A stretch of DNA of 8,305 nt from an uncultured Bacilli bacterium (lineage in GTDB: Bacteria; Bacillota_I; Bacilli_A; RFN20; CAG-288). Shown here in pieces: positions 1-6,106 of the stretch (its first letter is position 1; each line of letters starts with the position of its first letter). The stretch spans positions 1 to 8,305 of the forward strand of contig CAOSOP010000047.1 in the NCBI GenBank assembly GCA_948525355.1, read 5' to 3'. Below the pieces are notes generated by a model. That model was not told where the DNA came from. It searched no databases and saw only the letters and a list, made by a program, of their open reading frames with translations. The translations under genes were made by a program, and so were the position numbers.

Positions 1-55
1 AACACTAAAACTCACATAAGTCATCATCTATTGTTAAAAACTATTAAATTAAAAA

Positions 56-132
56 TGGTCGGATCAGCGAGATTTGAACTCGCGACCCCTTCCACCCCAA
101 GAAAGTGCGCTACCATGCTGCGCTATGACCCG
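56..132 (-). tRNA. tRNA-Pro, anticodon GGG
   Basis: Read on the minus strand the 77 bases fold into a complete cloverleaf. The acceptor stem is CGGGTCA/TGATCCG with one G-U pair. The D arm is GCGC/GCGC with a GG-containing 9-base loop. The anticodon stem is CTTTC/GGAAG with loop TTGGGGT, the variable loop is GGGTC, and the T arm is GCGAG/CTCGC with loop TTCAAAT. The discriminator is A and the CCA end is encoded (plus-strand bases 56-58). The anticodon GGG lies at plus-strand 96-98 and reads CCC and CCU. Position 37 is also G, as in other proline tRNAs, where TrmD methylates it to prevent frameshifting. Low-GC relatives usually also carry tRNA-Pro(UGG), so this is probably one of two isoacceptors. 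It is a single gene, not part of a visible tRNA cluster. Confidence 0.96.
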
Positions 133-142
133 AACCTTTAAT

Positions 143-171
143 AGTTTATCAACCACTTTTCATAAATTCAA
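143..171 (-). promoter_or_regulatory. Probable promoter of the tRNA-Pro gene
   Basis: On the minus strand a TTGAAT -35 box (plus-strand 166-171) and a TAAACT -10 box (143-148) are separated by 17 bp. Each matches the housekeeping consensus at four of six positions. Initiation about 7 bases after the -10 box would leave a leader of only a few bases before the mature tRNA 5' end at 132, which is common for tRNA genes. This is inference from spacing and partial consensus. Confidence 0.5.
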
Positions 172-234
172 GTCTAAGCCATGATAACAACTATTAAAAA
201 CTTTTATAAATGATTAAAATTGTTTATTTTCTAG

Positions 235-264
235 TTGAAAACACACTTTTCATTGGTCTATAAT
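235..264 (+). promoter_or_regulatory. SigmaA-type promoter for the rightward gene run
   Basis: A TTGAAA -35 box (235-240) is followed after an 18-bp spacer by a perfect TATAAT -10 box (259-264). This is the strongest promoter-like signal in the window. Initiation is expected near 270-272, leaving a leader of about 18 bases that contains little more than the GGAGG ribosome binding site at 274-278. It drives the 86-residue membrane protein gene and possibly rimO and the genes beyond, since no comparable promoter was found downstream. It lies back to back with the tRNA-Pro promoter. Confidence 0.75.
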
Positions 265-288
265 ATTTGGCATGGAGGAAAAGTAAAA

Positions 289-549
289 ATGGCTGTAGCA
301 CAACTTATTTTATTTATTTTAACCGCTGTTGGATTTGTTATCGCCATGGTTCTAAGATGGGCATGTCATAGAAGAACTTATGCAACATATACAGAATTCA
401 TTTCTTTAATTCTTCTTGTTGTTGGTACACTTCTCTACATAGTCAATGGAATCAGTGGAACAGCTGGTTGGGCATTATTATTCTTATTTATTTCTGTACT
501 ATGCTTAACTGTTTTGCGCGGAGTATCACTTCTTGCAAAAAAGTTATAG
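289..549 (+). CDS. Small three-helix membrane protein, function unknown
   Basis: The 86-residue protein starting MAVAQL is not a family I recognise. ATG 289 is chosen because it lies 10 bases after a GGAGG site (274-278). An in-frame TTG at 235 would start translation inside the -35 box and ahead of the expected transcription start. Hydrophobic segments lie at about residues 3-22, 36-54 and 58-77. The loop after the first helix is basic (R23, R28, R29) and the C-terminus ends in AKKL, while the second loop (NGISGTAG) is uncharged. By the positive-inside rule this gives N-terminus out and C-terminus in. There is no obvious signal peptidase or lipobox site and no catalytic motif. It is the first gene after the strong promoter and sits 69 bases ahead of rimO. 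It is very likely a real gene because promoter, ribosome site and topology agree. Confidence 0.82.
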   Translation: MAVAQLILFILTAVGFVIAMVLRWACHRRTYATYTEFISLILLVVGTLLYIVNGISGTAGWALLFLFISVLCLTVLRGVSLLAKKL

Positions 550-582
550 TTATTTATTTAAATAATAATAAGGATTTAGTAG

Positions 583-597
583 CCCCGTTAATCGGGG
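583..597 (+). other. GC-rich hairpin upstream of rimO
   Basis: CCCCG (583-587) and CGGGG (593-597) form a perfect 5-bp all-GC stem with a TTAAT loop, in the 69-base gap between the small membrane protein gene and rimO. No T-tract follows directly (ATCTTGTATTATAGG), so it is a poor intrinsic terminator. It ends 12 bases before the rimO ribosome binding site. It could be a weak terminator/attenuator, an mRNA stabilising end for the upstream transcript, or a leader structure for rimO. The sequence does not decide between these. Confidence 0.45.
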
Positions 598-609
598 ATC
601 TTGTATTAT

Positions 610-614
610 AGGAG
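610..614 (+). promoter_or_regulatory. Ribosome binding site deciding the rimO start
   Basis: AGGAG lies 4 bases before ATG 619. It rules out the longer reading from TTG 601, whose own first codons would contain this site and which has no purine-rich sequence upstream. The spacing is short but usable. Confidence 0.7.
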
Positions 615-618
615 CATT

Positions 619-1917
619 ATGTATATTGGATTAATCTCATTAGGATGTGCAAAAAATCAAGTCGATAGCGAAGAGATATTATCTTTTTTTAAACGCAATG
701 GACATGAAATCGTATCTGACTTAAGTTTGGCAAATATGATTATCATTAATTCTTGTGGCTTCTTAAAAGAGGCAAAAAAAGAAGTATATGATGTTATTGA
801 TGCAGTACATGAAGACTTTAATGTTCCAATTATTGTTACAGGGTGTTTAGCAACAAGAATTGGTGAACAAATTAAAAAGGATAAGCCATGTGTTTCTTTG
901 GTTGTTCCTATTCATGATTATCCTAATTTTGCATATAAAATGAATGAATTTCTCTCTTGCAACGATTTTACTGAATCAATGAGCAATATTAAAAGAATAT
1001 ATTCAACTGAGAATTATCAGGCCTACTTAAAAATCAGTGATGGTTGTAATAATCGTTGTACATATTGTACTATACCGCTTATTAGAGGTTCTTTTCATTC
1101 TATTCCACTTAAAACATTAGAAATGGAATTAGAAGAAATTGCTTCTAATAATGTCAAAGAATTAATCATAATATCGCAAGACACAACTAGATATGGAACA
1201 GATCATCCTGAATTGAATGAAAATATTTGTACACTTTTAAAGAAAGTACTTGAATACAAGCAGTTTGAGTTTATCAAGTTACTATATCTATATCCCGACG
1301 AAATTACGGACGAATTAATTCAACTCTTTAAAGAAAATCCTCGTCTAACACCATATTTTGATGTACCAATTCAACACTCTTCTGACAAGATTTTGAAAGC
1401 AATGCATCGACGTGGATCTAGACAATATCTATTAGATTTATTTAAAAAAATTAAAGAAGAAGTTCCTAATGCCATATTAAGAACAACTATTATGTGTGGA
1501 TTTCCTGGAGAAACTGAAGAAGATATCGATGATTTAATTGACTTTATGAATCAAGTTAAATTTGATCATCTTGGCGTTTTCACCTATAGCCGAGAAAAAG
1601 GCACACCTTCTTATTCATTTGACGACCAGGTACCAGCAAAAATCAAATCTGAAAGATATAATAGGATTATGAAGGAGCAAATTAGAATATCTTATAAAAA
1701 AAATTATGCACACATTGGTGAAACCATGAGAGCTATAATCACTGGATACGATGATAAGATGCTAGCATATATGGGCACGTCCTATATATTTGCCCCTGAT
1801 GATATCGATGGATATATGTATATCTATAGTGATGAAGCCTTAGAAAAAGGCGATATTATTGATGTTAAGGTTATCGATGCAAACATCTATGATCTTATTT
1901 GCGAAAAAATTCATTAG
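619..1917 (+). CDS. rimO: Ribosomal protein S12 methylthiotransferase RimO
   Basis: This is a radical-SAM iron-sulfur enzyme that adds a methylthio group to the beta-carbon of a conserved aspartate of ribosomal protein S12 (Asp89 in E. coli). At 432 residues it has the usual family length. The N-terminal UPF0004 domain carries three cluster cysteines: C10 in SLGCAKNQVDSE, C46 in NSCGF and C76 in TGCLA. The radical-SAM domain has the CxxxCxxC motif at C143, C147 and C150 (DGCNNRCTYCTIP), then QDTTRYG at 187-193, VPIQHSS and MCGFPGETEED. The C-terminal portion from about residue 365 fits the TRAM domain. QDTTRYG and the S-G-C-x-N-x-C context point to RimO rather than the tRNA enzymes MiaB or MtaB. 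ATG 619 follows AGGAG (610-614). An in-frame TTG at 601 would overlap this ribosome site and add six non-conserved residues. Bacillus subtilis lacks RimO, so its presence here is a modest lineage clue. Confidence 0.94.
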   Translation: MYIGLISLGCAKNQVDSEEILSFFKRNGHEIVSDLSLANMIIINSCGFLKEAKKEVYDVIDAVHEDFNVPIIVTGCLATRIGEQIKKDKPCVSLVVPIHDYPNFAYKMNEFLSCNDFTESMSNIKRIYSTENYQAYLKISDGCNNRCTYCTIPLIRGSFHSIPLKTLEMELEEIASNNVKELIIISQDTTRYGTDHPELNENICTLLKKVLEYKQFEFIKLLYLYPDEITDELIQLFKENPRLTPYFDVPIQHSSDKILKAMHRRGSRQYLLDLFKKIKEEVPNAILRTTIMCGFPGETEEDIDDLIDFMNQVKFDHLGVFTYSREKGTPSYSFDDQVPAKIKSERYNRIMKEQIRISYKKNYAHIGETMRAIITGYDDKMLAYMGTSYIFAPDDIDGYMYIYSDEALEKGDIIDVKVIDANIYDLICEKIH

Positions 1918-1958
1918 ATAAAATTAAATTTCTTTTGCAAGATGTTCCTATTATATTT

Positions 1959-1965
1959 GAGGAGG
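1959..1965 (+). promoter_or_regulatory. Ribosome binding site of the MazF-like gene, long spacer
   Basis: GAGGAGG is a strong anti-16S match, but it lies 13 bases before ATG 1979, against about 7-9 for the best-spaced genes of this window. A TAA in frame immediately upstream (1976-1978) excludes an earlier start. The wide spacing may lower translation of this toxin-fold protein; that is inference. Confidence 0.65.
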
Positions 1966-1978
1966 AAAATAAACTTAA

Positions 1979-2515
1979 ATGAAAAAACACACATACGAAG
2001 AAATCACGCAGGAGTCTTCGTACTTAAAACGTCTTATTGATGATAGGCTTAAAGATGTTGACCATTCTATCGGTTACGAATATGTTGATTGGCTCTGTCG
2101 CCAAACAAAATATTTCTATGAAGGATACAAAAAAACAAGTTACAGCACTCAGCCTGACGACCTTCAAAGAGGAGATGTCATATGGGCTGTATTCGGCATT
2201 AACATTGGCTCAGAGTTATCTGACTATCGTACCAAAGGGCATTATTGTGTCTGTTGGGCAATAGATTTAGCTAATGTTGTAGTAATTCCACTCTCTTCAA
2301 GTGACTCACCAGGTTCAGTTTTAACACATGATATCGGTGAAATCGAAGGCCTTGGATATCCTGGAAGTCATTCCTACATAAAACTTGATGCAATAAGGTC
2401 AATATCTAAAAGAAGAATAAGTCGAATTCCAAATACACCTTCTGGAAAAATCGTCTTAAGTGATGAGCAAATTCAGCTCATCAATGAAGCAGTAAAAAAA
2501 GCTTTCACAATATAA
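1979..2515 (+). CDS. MazF/PemK-like protein with N-terminal extension
   Basis: Residues about 62-175 resemble the MazF/PemK (CcdB-fold) endoribonuclease family. The match runs LQRGDVIWA (62-70), GSELSDYR (77-84), a beta strand ending VVVIPLSSS (100-108), then IKLDAIRSISKRRISRI (134-150) and a C-terminal helix with LSDEQIQLINEAVKKAF. By eye against B. subtilis MazF, R84 falls at the catalytic Arg25 and S106 at Thr48, so Ser replaces Thr. A short insertion (TKGHY) follows R84 where MazF has Pro-Val. The first 60 or so residues are an extra charged, probably helical region absent from typical MazF proteins of about 110-120 residues. No antitoxin gene sits beside it: upstream is rimO and downstream an ABC exporter. 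Known MazF proteins cut mRNA at short motifs. Whether this one is an active nuclease, an inactive relative or a regulator is unclear. Confidence 0.75.
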   Translation: MKKHTYEEITQESSYLKRLIDDRLKDVDHSIGYEYVDWLCRQTKYFYEGYKKTSYSTQPDDLQRGDVIWAVFGINIGSELSDYRTKGHYCVCWAIDLANVVVIPLSSSDSPGSVLTHDIGEIEGLGYPGSHSYIKLDAIRSISKRRISRIPNTPSGKIVLSDEQIQLINEAVKKAFTI

Positions 2516-2517
2516 AA

Positions 2518-2533
2518 CTCCTGCCAAAGGAGG
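2518..2533 (+). promoter_or_regulatory. Hairpin hiding the ribosome binding site of the first ABC gene
   Basis: CTCCT (2518-2522) is a perfect complement of AGGAG (2528-2532), the core of the AAAGGAGG ribosome binding site (2526-2533) for ATG 2538. This gives a 5-bp stem with loop GCCAA. An alternative pairing, TGCC (2522-2525) with GGCA (2532-2535), would also cover the site. The stem begins 2 bases after the stop codon of the MazF-like gene (2513-2515), so a ribosome terminating there would cover and open it. This is the arrangement expected for translational coupling, in which the exporter is translated mainly when the upstream gene is. The pairing is visible in the sequence; the function is inferred. 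Confidence 0.6.
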
Positions 2534-2537
2534 CACT

Positions 2538-4301
2538 ATGCTAATAAATAAAACAATTAACTGTTATTATCGAAAATACTGGTATTGCTTTTTGTTTGGT
2601 ATTTTGGTCTTAATCGGTGTCGATGCTGTACAGCTTCTATTACCACCAATTATAGCCAAAATAGTCGATACCGCTAATCAAAACAATTTAACATTAAACT
2701 TTATAACCATTCAATCACTATATATTTTAGCAATTGGTTTGGCTATTTTTGTCGGTCGAGTGTTATGGAGATTTTTGTTAAATGGAGTTAGCGTATTGAT
2801 TCAAGCAGATTTAAGAAAGAGACTTTTTATTCATTGTGAAAATTTACCAAAAGAATATCACAATACTCATAAAACTGGTGCTACTATGGCAATACTTACC
2901 AATGACACTGAAGCTATCAGTGATACTTTTTCTGATGGAGTTATTTATTTAGTCGATATATTGGTACTAGGTACTTTAGCATTTATTAAAATGATGATGG
3001 TCAACTGGGTCTTATCGCTGGTTACCATCATTCCACTAATACTATTTGTCTTTTCTGGAAACATATTAGAAAAAGTTGAAACAAGAACATTTGAAGCTCA
3101 ACAAGAATCATTTGAAAGAATGTCAGACTTTACAACCGAAAATCTTTTCGGAATATCTGTAATAAAAGCATTTGTTAAAGAAAAACAACAAATTCATGCC
3201 TTTTCAGGCCGTGTAAACGACAATAGGAAGAAATATATTAGATTTATTCGATTTGATAACATCTACAATATCATTATCAATGGCGTTGTCTATCTTTCAC
3301 TTATTGCCCTTTTAATTCTTGGTGGTTACTTTGCTACTAAAGATATTGAAATAATCGGAATCGAGCACATGACTGGTCCAGCACTAACTGAGTTCTATGG
3401 ATATTTTGATTCATTGATTTGGCCGATGTTCGCAATCGTCTTCTTTGTTTCAATAACTTCAAGAGGAAGAGCAAGTTGTAAAAGAGTTTCAGAAATACTT
3501 AATACTCCAATTTCAGTCAAAGATAAAGATGGTATCGTTCCAACAAACGAAAAAATAACTGGTGATATTGAGTTTAACCACCTCTCTTTCGCTTATCCAG
3601 ATAGTGAAGAAGAGTCACTTATCGATTGTAACTTCGTGATTAAAAAAGGACAGAATGTTGGAATCATCGGTCGAACCGGCAGTGGTAAATCGACCATTAT
3701 CAGCATGCTGCTCAAACAGTATAATATTGAAGATGGAATGTTGAAAATAGGTGGTGTCGATATAAACGACTTATCAACTGTCGACTTAAGGAACTCTATC
3801 GGATTAGTAAACCAAGATCCATTCTTATTCTCTACTACTATTGCTAAAAACATTGCTTTTTCCGACGAGACAATATCGATGGAAAGAATTAAAGAAGCAG
3901 CAAAGTTTGCTTGTATTGATGAAAACATTGAAGGATTTAAAGATGGATATGAAACAGTCGTTGGTGAAAGAGGCGTTTCTTTATCCGGTGGACAAAAACA
4001 AAGAATATCTATGGCTCGTGCCGTAATTAAAGATCCTGAAATTCTTTTGCTTGATGATTCAGTATCGGCTGTCGACTCTTCAACTGAAAAAGCTATTTTA
4101 AAGAATATTAATGAGGGTCGAAAAGGAAAAACCACGATTATCATCGCTCATAGAATATCTGCCGTTGAAGATCTTGATATGATTATTTTAATGGATAAAG
4201 GTCGAGTTGTTGCAACTGGAACTCATGACGAGCTTCTTAAAGACAACAAGATGTATCAAGATATCGTTAAACTTCAAGAATTAGAAAAGGAGGTTAACTG
4301 A
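2538..4301 (+). CDS. ABC exporter half-transporter, degenerate catalytic Glu (subunit 1)
   Basis: This is a 587-residue half-transporter with a type I exporter membrane domain fused to an ATPase domain, resembling the first subunit of heterodimeric multidrug exporters (YheI/BmrC, LmrC, TM287). Membrane helices fall at about residues 15-37, 60-82, 131-152, 155-177, 245-266 and 288-307. The ATPase domain has A-loop Y353, Walker A GRTGSGKST (378-386), Q-loop Q426, a canonical LSGGQ signature (482-486), Walker B ILLLDD (502-507) and switch H538. The residue after the Walker B aspartate is D507 instead of the catalytic glutamate, the hallmark of the degenerate-site subunit in these heterodimers. 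Its signature completes the active site of the partner encoded next. ATG 2538 follows AAAGGAGG by 4 bases. The substrate cannot be told from sequence; drugs, lipids or peptides are all possible. Confidence 0.93.
   Translation: MLINKTINCYYRKYWYCFLFGILVLIGVDAVQLLLPPIIAKIVDTANQNNLTLNFITIQSLYILAIGLAIFVGRVLWRFLLNGVSVLIQADLRKRLFIHCENLPKEYHNTHKTGATMAILTNDTEAISDTFSDGVIYLVDILVLGTLAFIKMMMVNWVLSLVTIIPLILFVFSGNILEKVETRTFEAQQESFERMSDFTTENLFGISVIKAFVKEKQQIHAFSGRVNDNRKKYIRFIRFDNIYNIIINGVVYLSLIALLILGGYFATKDIEIIGIEHMTGPALTEFYGYFDSLIWPMFAIVFFVSITSRGRASCKRVSEILNTPISVKDKDGIVPTNEKITGDIEFNHLSFAYPDSEEESLIDCNFVIKKGQNVGIIGRTGSGKSTIISMLLKQYNIEDGMLKIGGVDINDLSTVDLRNSIGLVNQDPFLFSTTIAKNIAFSDETISMERIKEAAKFACIDENIEGFKDGYETVVGERGVSLSGGQKQRISMARAVIKDPEILLLDDSVSAVDSSTEKAILKNINEGRKGKTTIIIAHRISAVEDLDMIILMDKGRVVATGTHDELLKDNKMYQDIVKLQELEKEVN
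4288..4293 (+). promoter_or_regulatory. Ribosome binding site inside subunit 1 for subunit 2
   Basis: AGGAGG lies within the last codons of the upstream ABC gene, 7 bases before ATG 4301. Stop and start share one base (TGATG), which favours termination-reinitiation and near-equal synthesis of the two exporter subunits. Confidence 0.85.
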
Positions 4302-6106
4302 TGACTTTACAAGAAGAAATTAATATTAAGGAAAAACAATATAAAGATTCTGTCTTATTCAGAAAACTTTTCGTTTATGTAAAAAAAGATCTGTTTAAAT
4401 TTATTCTATCAATTTTATTAGATACAGTAGCCGTTATTGTCTTCTCATTTGAGCCAAGAATTACTGGTATGATAGTAGGTCTTGCAACAGATGGACAATT
4501 TAACGATATTCTTTTGTATTCATTAATATTTGTCGGAGGCGTTATCATCGCCTTAACTTCGATGTACACCGGTCATATGATGTTACAAAAAGTTGGTCAA
4601 AACATCGTTTATCGCTTAAGAATGAGTGCATTTACTCATGTTGAAGAATTCTCTATCAATCAGTTAAACTCACTTCCAGTTGGAAAACTCGTCACTAGAA
4701 TTATAAATGACACTTCAAGAATAACAAACCTATTTACAGGTGTTATCCCATCCTTTATTTCAGCTGTGATGATTTTATTGACAGTTTTAGTACAAATGTT
4801 TGTTTCATCCTGGCAAGTTGGTTTGACCTTAACAGCATTTTTACCCTTTATAATCGCAATTATAGTTGTATTTAGACTTATATCGAAAAAAATCTTTAGA
4901 GAATCTCGTAGCGCTATTTCTGATTTAAACGGATTCATTTCAGAAAATATATCTGGTATAACTACGACCCAAGTGTTTAATCAAGAAGAAAGAAAACTCA
5001 GAGAGTTTGATGAAAAAAATAACCATGTTAAAAGAGCTAACTTAAAAAGAATGGCCTTCTTCGCATTCTTTAGACCAATTTTCTACTTGCTCTATGTTTT
5101 AACCATTATCGCAGTCATATATGTTGGAACTTATATAGTTCTATATTTTCCCGAAACAATAGCTAATAGTAAACCAGGAGAATTACTCTTCACTTTCTAC
5201 CTCTACACAGGACAATTCTCCAACCCATTAACTTCATTAGCATTGCAATTCAATGCATTCCAAGATGCATTGACATCTATAGAAAGAGTCTTTATTCTCA
5301 TCGATATTGAACCTGAAGTTTTAGATATTGAAGAATCCATAGATGTCGATAGTATTAAAGGTAAAATAGAGTTTAAAAATGTTTGGTTTGCTTATAAAGA
5401 AGGTGAATGGGTATTAAAAAATGTATCCTTCATCATCAATCCAGGTGAAACAGCTGCATTCGTTGGAACAACTGGTGCTGGAAAGAGCACGATTATTTCA
5501 TTAATTACACGAAACTATGAAATAAATAAAGGTGAAATACTTATTGATGATCGTCCAATAAAACAATACAAAATAGAAACCCTACGAAGACTTATCGGCG
5601 TTATGCTTCAAGATGTATTTCTATTTGAAGGTACAATCAAAGAAAATATTTCATTATTTGACGATACCATCAAAGATGAAACCATAATCAATGCATGTAA
5701 ATATGTTGGTGCCGATACATTTATCGATAACCTACCAGAAACATATAATGAAAAAGTTCGTGAACGAGGAAATAACTTCTCGATGGGTCAAAGACAGCTT
5801 CTCTCTTTTGCTCGTGTTGTAGTTTATAATCCAAATATAATACTTTTAGATGAAGCAACCGCAAATATTGATACAGAAACAGAAGTCATTATCCAATCAT
5901 CACTTGAAAAAATGTCAAGCATAGGAACAATGATCATCGTCGCACATCGTTTATCAACAATTAAACACGCTGATAAAATATTTGTCATTTCTTTAGGTGA
6001 AATAATCGAACAAGGTAATCACCAAGAACTTTTAAAGTTGCGTGGAACATATTATAATTTATATAGATTACAAAATATGGAGGCTGAAATAAATGGTAAA
6101 AATTAA
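4301..6106 (+). CDS. ABC exporter half-transporter, catalytic partner (subunit 2)
   Basis: This 601-residue half-transporter is the partner of the preceding protein and resembles YheH/BmrD, LmrD and TM288. An amphipathic N-terminus precedes six membrane helices, at about residues 32-50, 70-90, 148-168, 173-193, 258-283 and 294-313. The ATPase domain shows A-loop Y365, Walker A GTTGAGKST (389-397), Q-loop Q437, signature FSMGQ (493-497), Walker B IILLDE (513-518) with catalytic E518, D-loop ANID and switch H549. The signature departs from LSGGQ at two positions, while the Glu is intact. That is the mirror image of subunit 1, so the dimer would have one hydrolytic and one degenerate ATP site. 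ATG 4301 overlaps the upstream stop by one base and has a strong internal ribosome binding site. Its own end overlaps cysS by 14 bases. Confidence 0.93.
   Translation: MTLQEEINIKEKQYKDSVLFRKLFVYVKKDLFKFILSILLDTVAVIVFSFEPRITGMIVGLATDGQFNDILLYSLIFVGGVIIALTSMYTGHMMLQKVGQNIVYRLRMSAFTHVEEFSINQLNSLPVGKLVTRIINDTSRITNLFTGVIPSFISAVMILLTVLVQMFVSSWQVGLTLTAFLPFIIAIIVVFRLISKKIFRESRSAISDLNGFISENISGITTTQVFNQEERKLREFDEKNNHVKRANLKRMAFFAFFRPIFYLLYVLTIIAVIYVGTYIVLYFPETIANSKPGELLFTFYLYTGQFSNPLTSLALQFNAFQDALTSIERVFILIDIEPEVLDIEESIDVDSIKGKIEFKNVWFAYKEGEWVLKNVSFIINPGETAAFVGTTGAGKSTIISLITRNYEINKGEILIDDRPIKQYKIETLRRLIGVMLQDVFLFEGTIKENISLFDDTIKDETIINACKYVGADTFIDNLPETYNEKVRERGNNFSMGQRQLLSFARVVVYNPNIILLDEATANIDTETEVIIQSSLEKMSSIGTMIIVAHRLSTIKHADKIFVISLGEIIEQGNHQELLKLRGTYYNLYRLQNMEAEINGKN

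Noticed and set aside
235..288. TTG start at 235 for the small membrane protein
   Set aside because: It coincides with a -35 box, lies upstream of the expected transcript start and has no ribosome site; ATG 289 has GGAGG at good spacing.
601..618. TTG start at 601 for rimO
   Set aside because: It would overlap the AGGAG used by ATG 619 and adds residues not typical of the RimO N-terminus.
619..1917. MiaB or MtaB (tRNA methylthiotransferase) instead of RimO
   Set aside because: QDTTRYG, the SDGCNNRCTYCTIPLIRG context and overall length fit RimO better.
1929..1957. Promoter for the MazF-like gene (TTTCTT, 17 bp, TATATT)
   Set aside because: The -35 match is very poor and such -10-like sequences are expected by chance in AT-rich spacer; not strong enough to list.
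2037..2264. 75-codon plus-strand ORF that could be an antitoxin overlapping the MazF-like gene
   Set aside because: It is out of frame within the MazF-like gene, has no ribosome binding site and no antitoxin-like features; best explained as a shadow frame.
3593..4144. 183-codon minus-strand ORF
   Set aside because: It lies wholly inside the ATPase domain of the first ABC gene, in antisense, with no ribosome site or recognisable protein features.
4660..4938. 92-codon minus-strand ORF
   Set aside because: Antisense shadow of the membrane domain of the second ABC gene.
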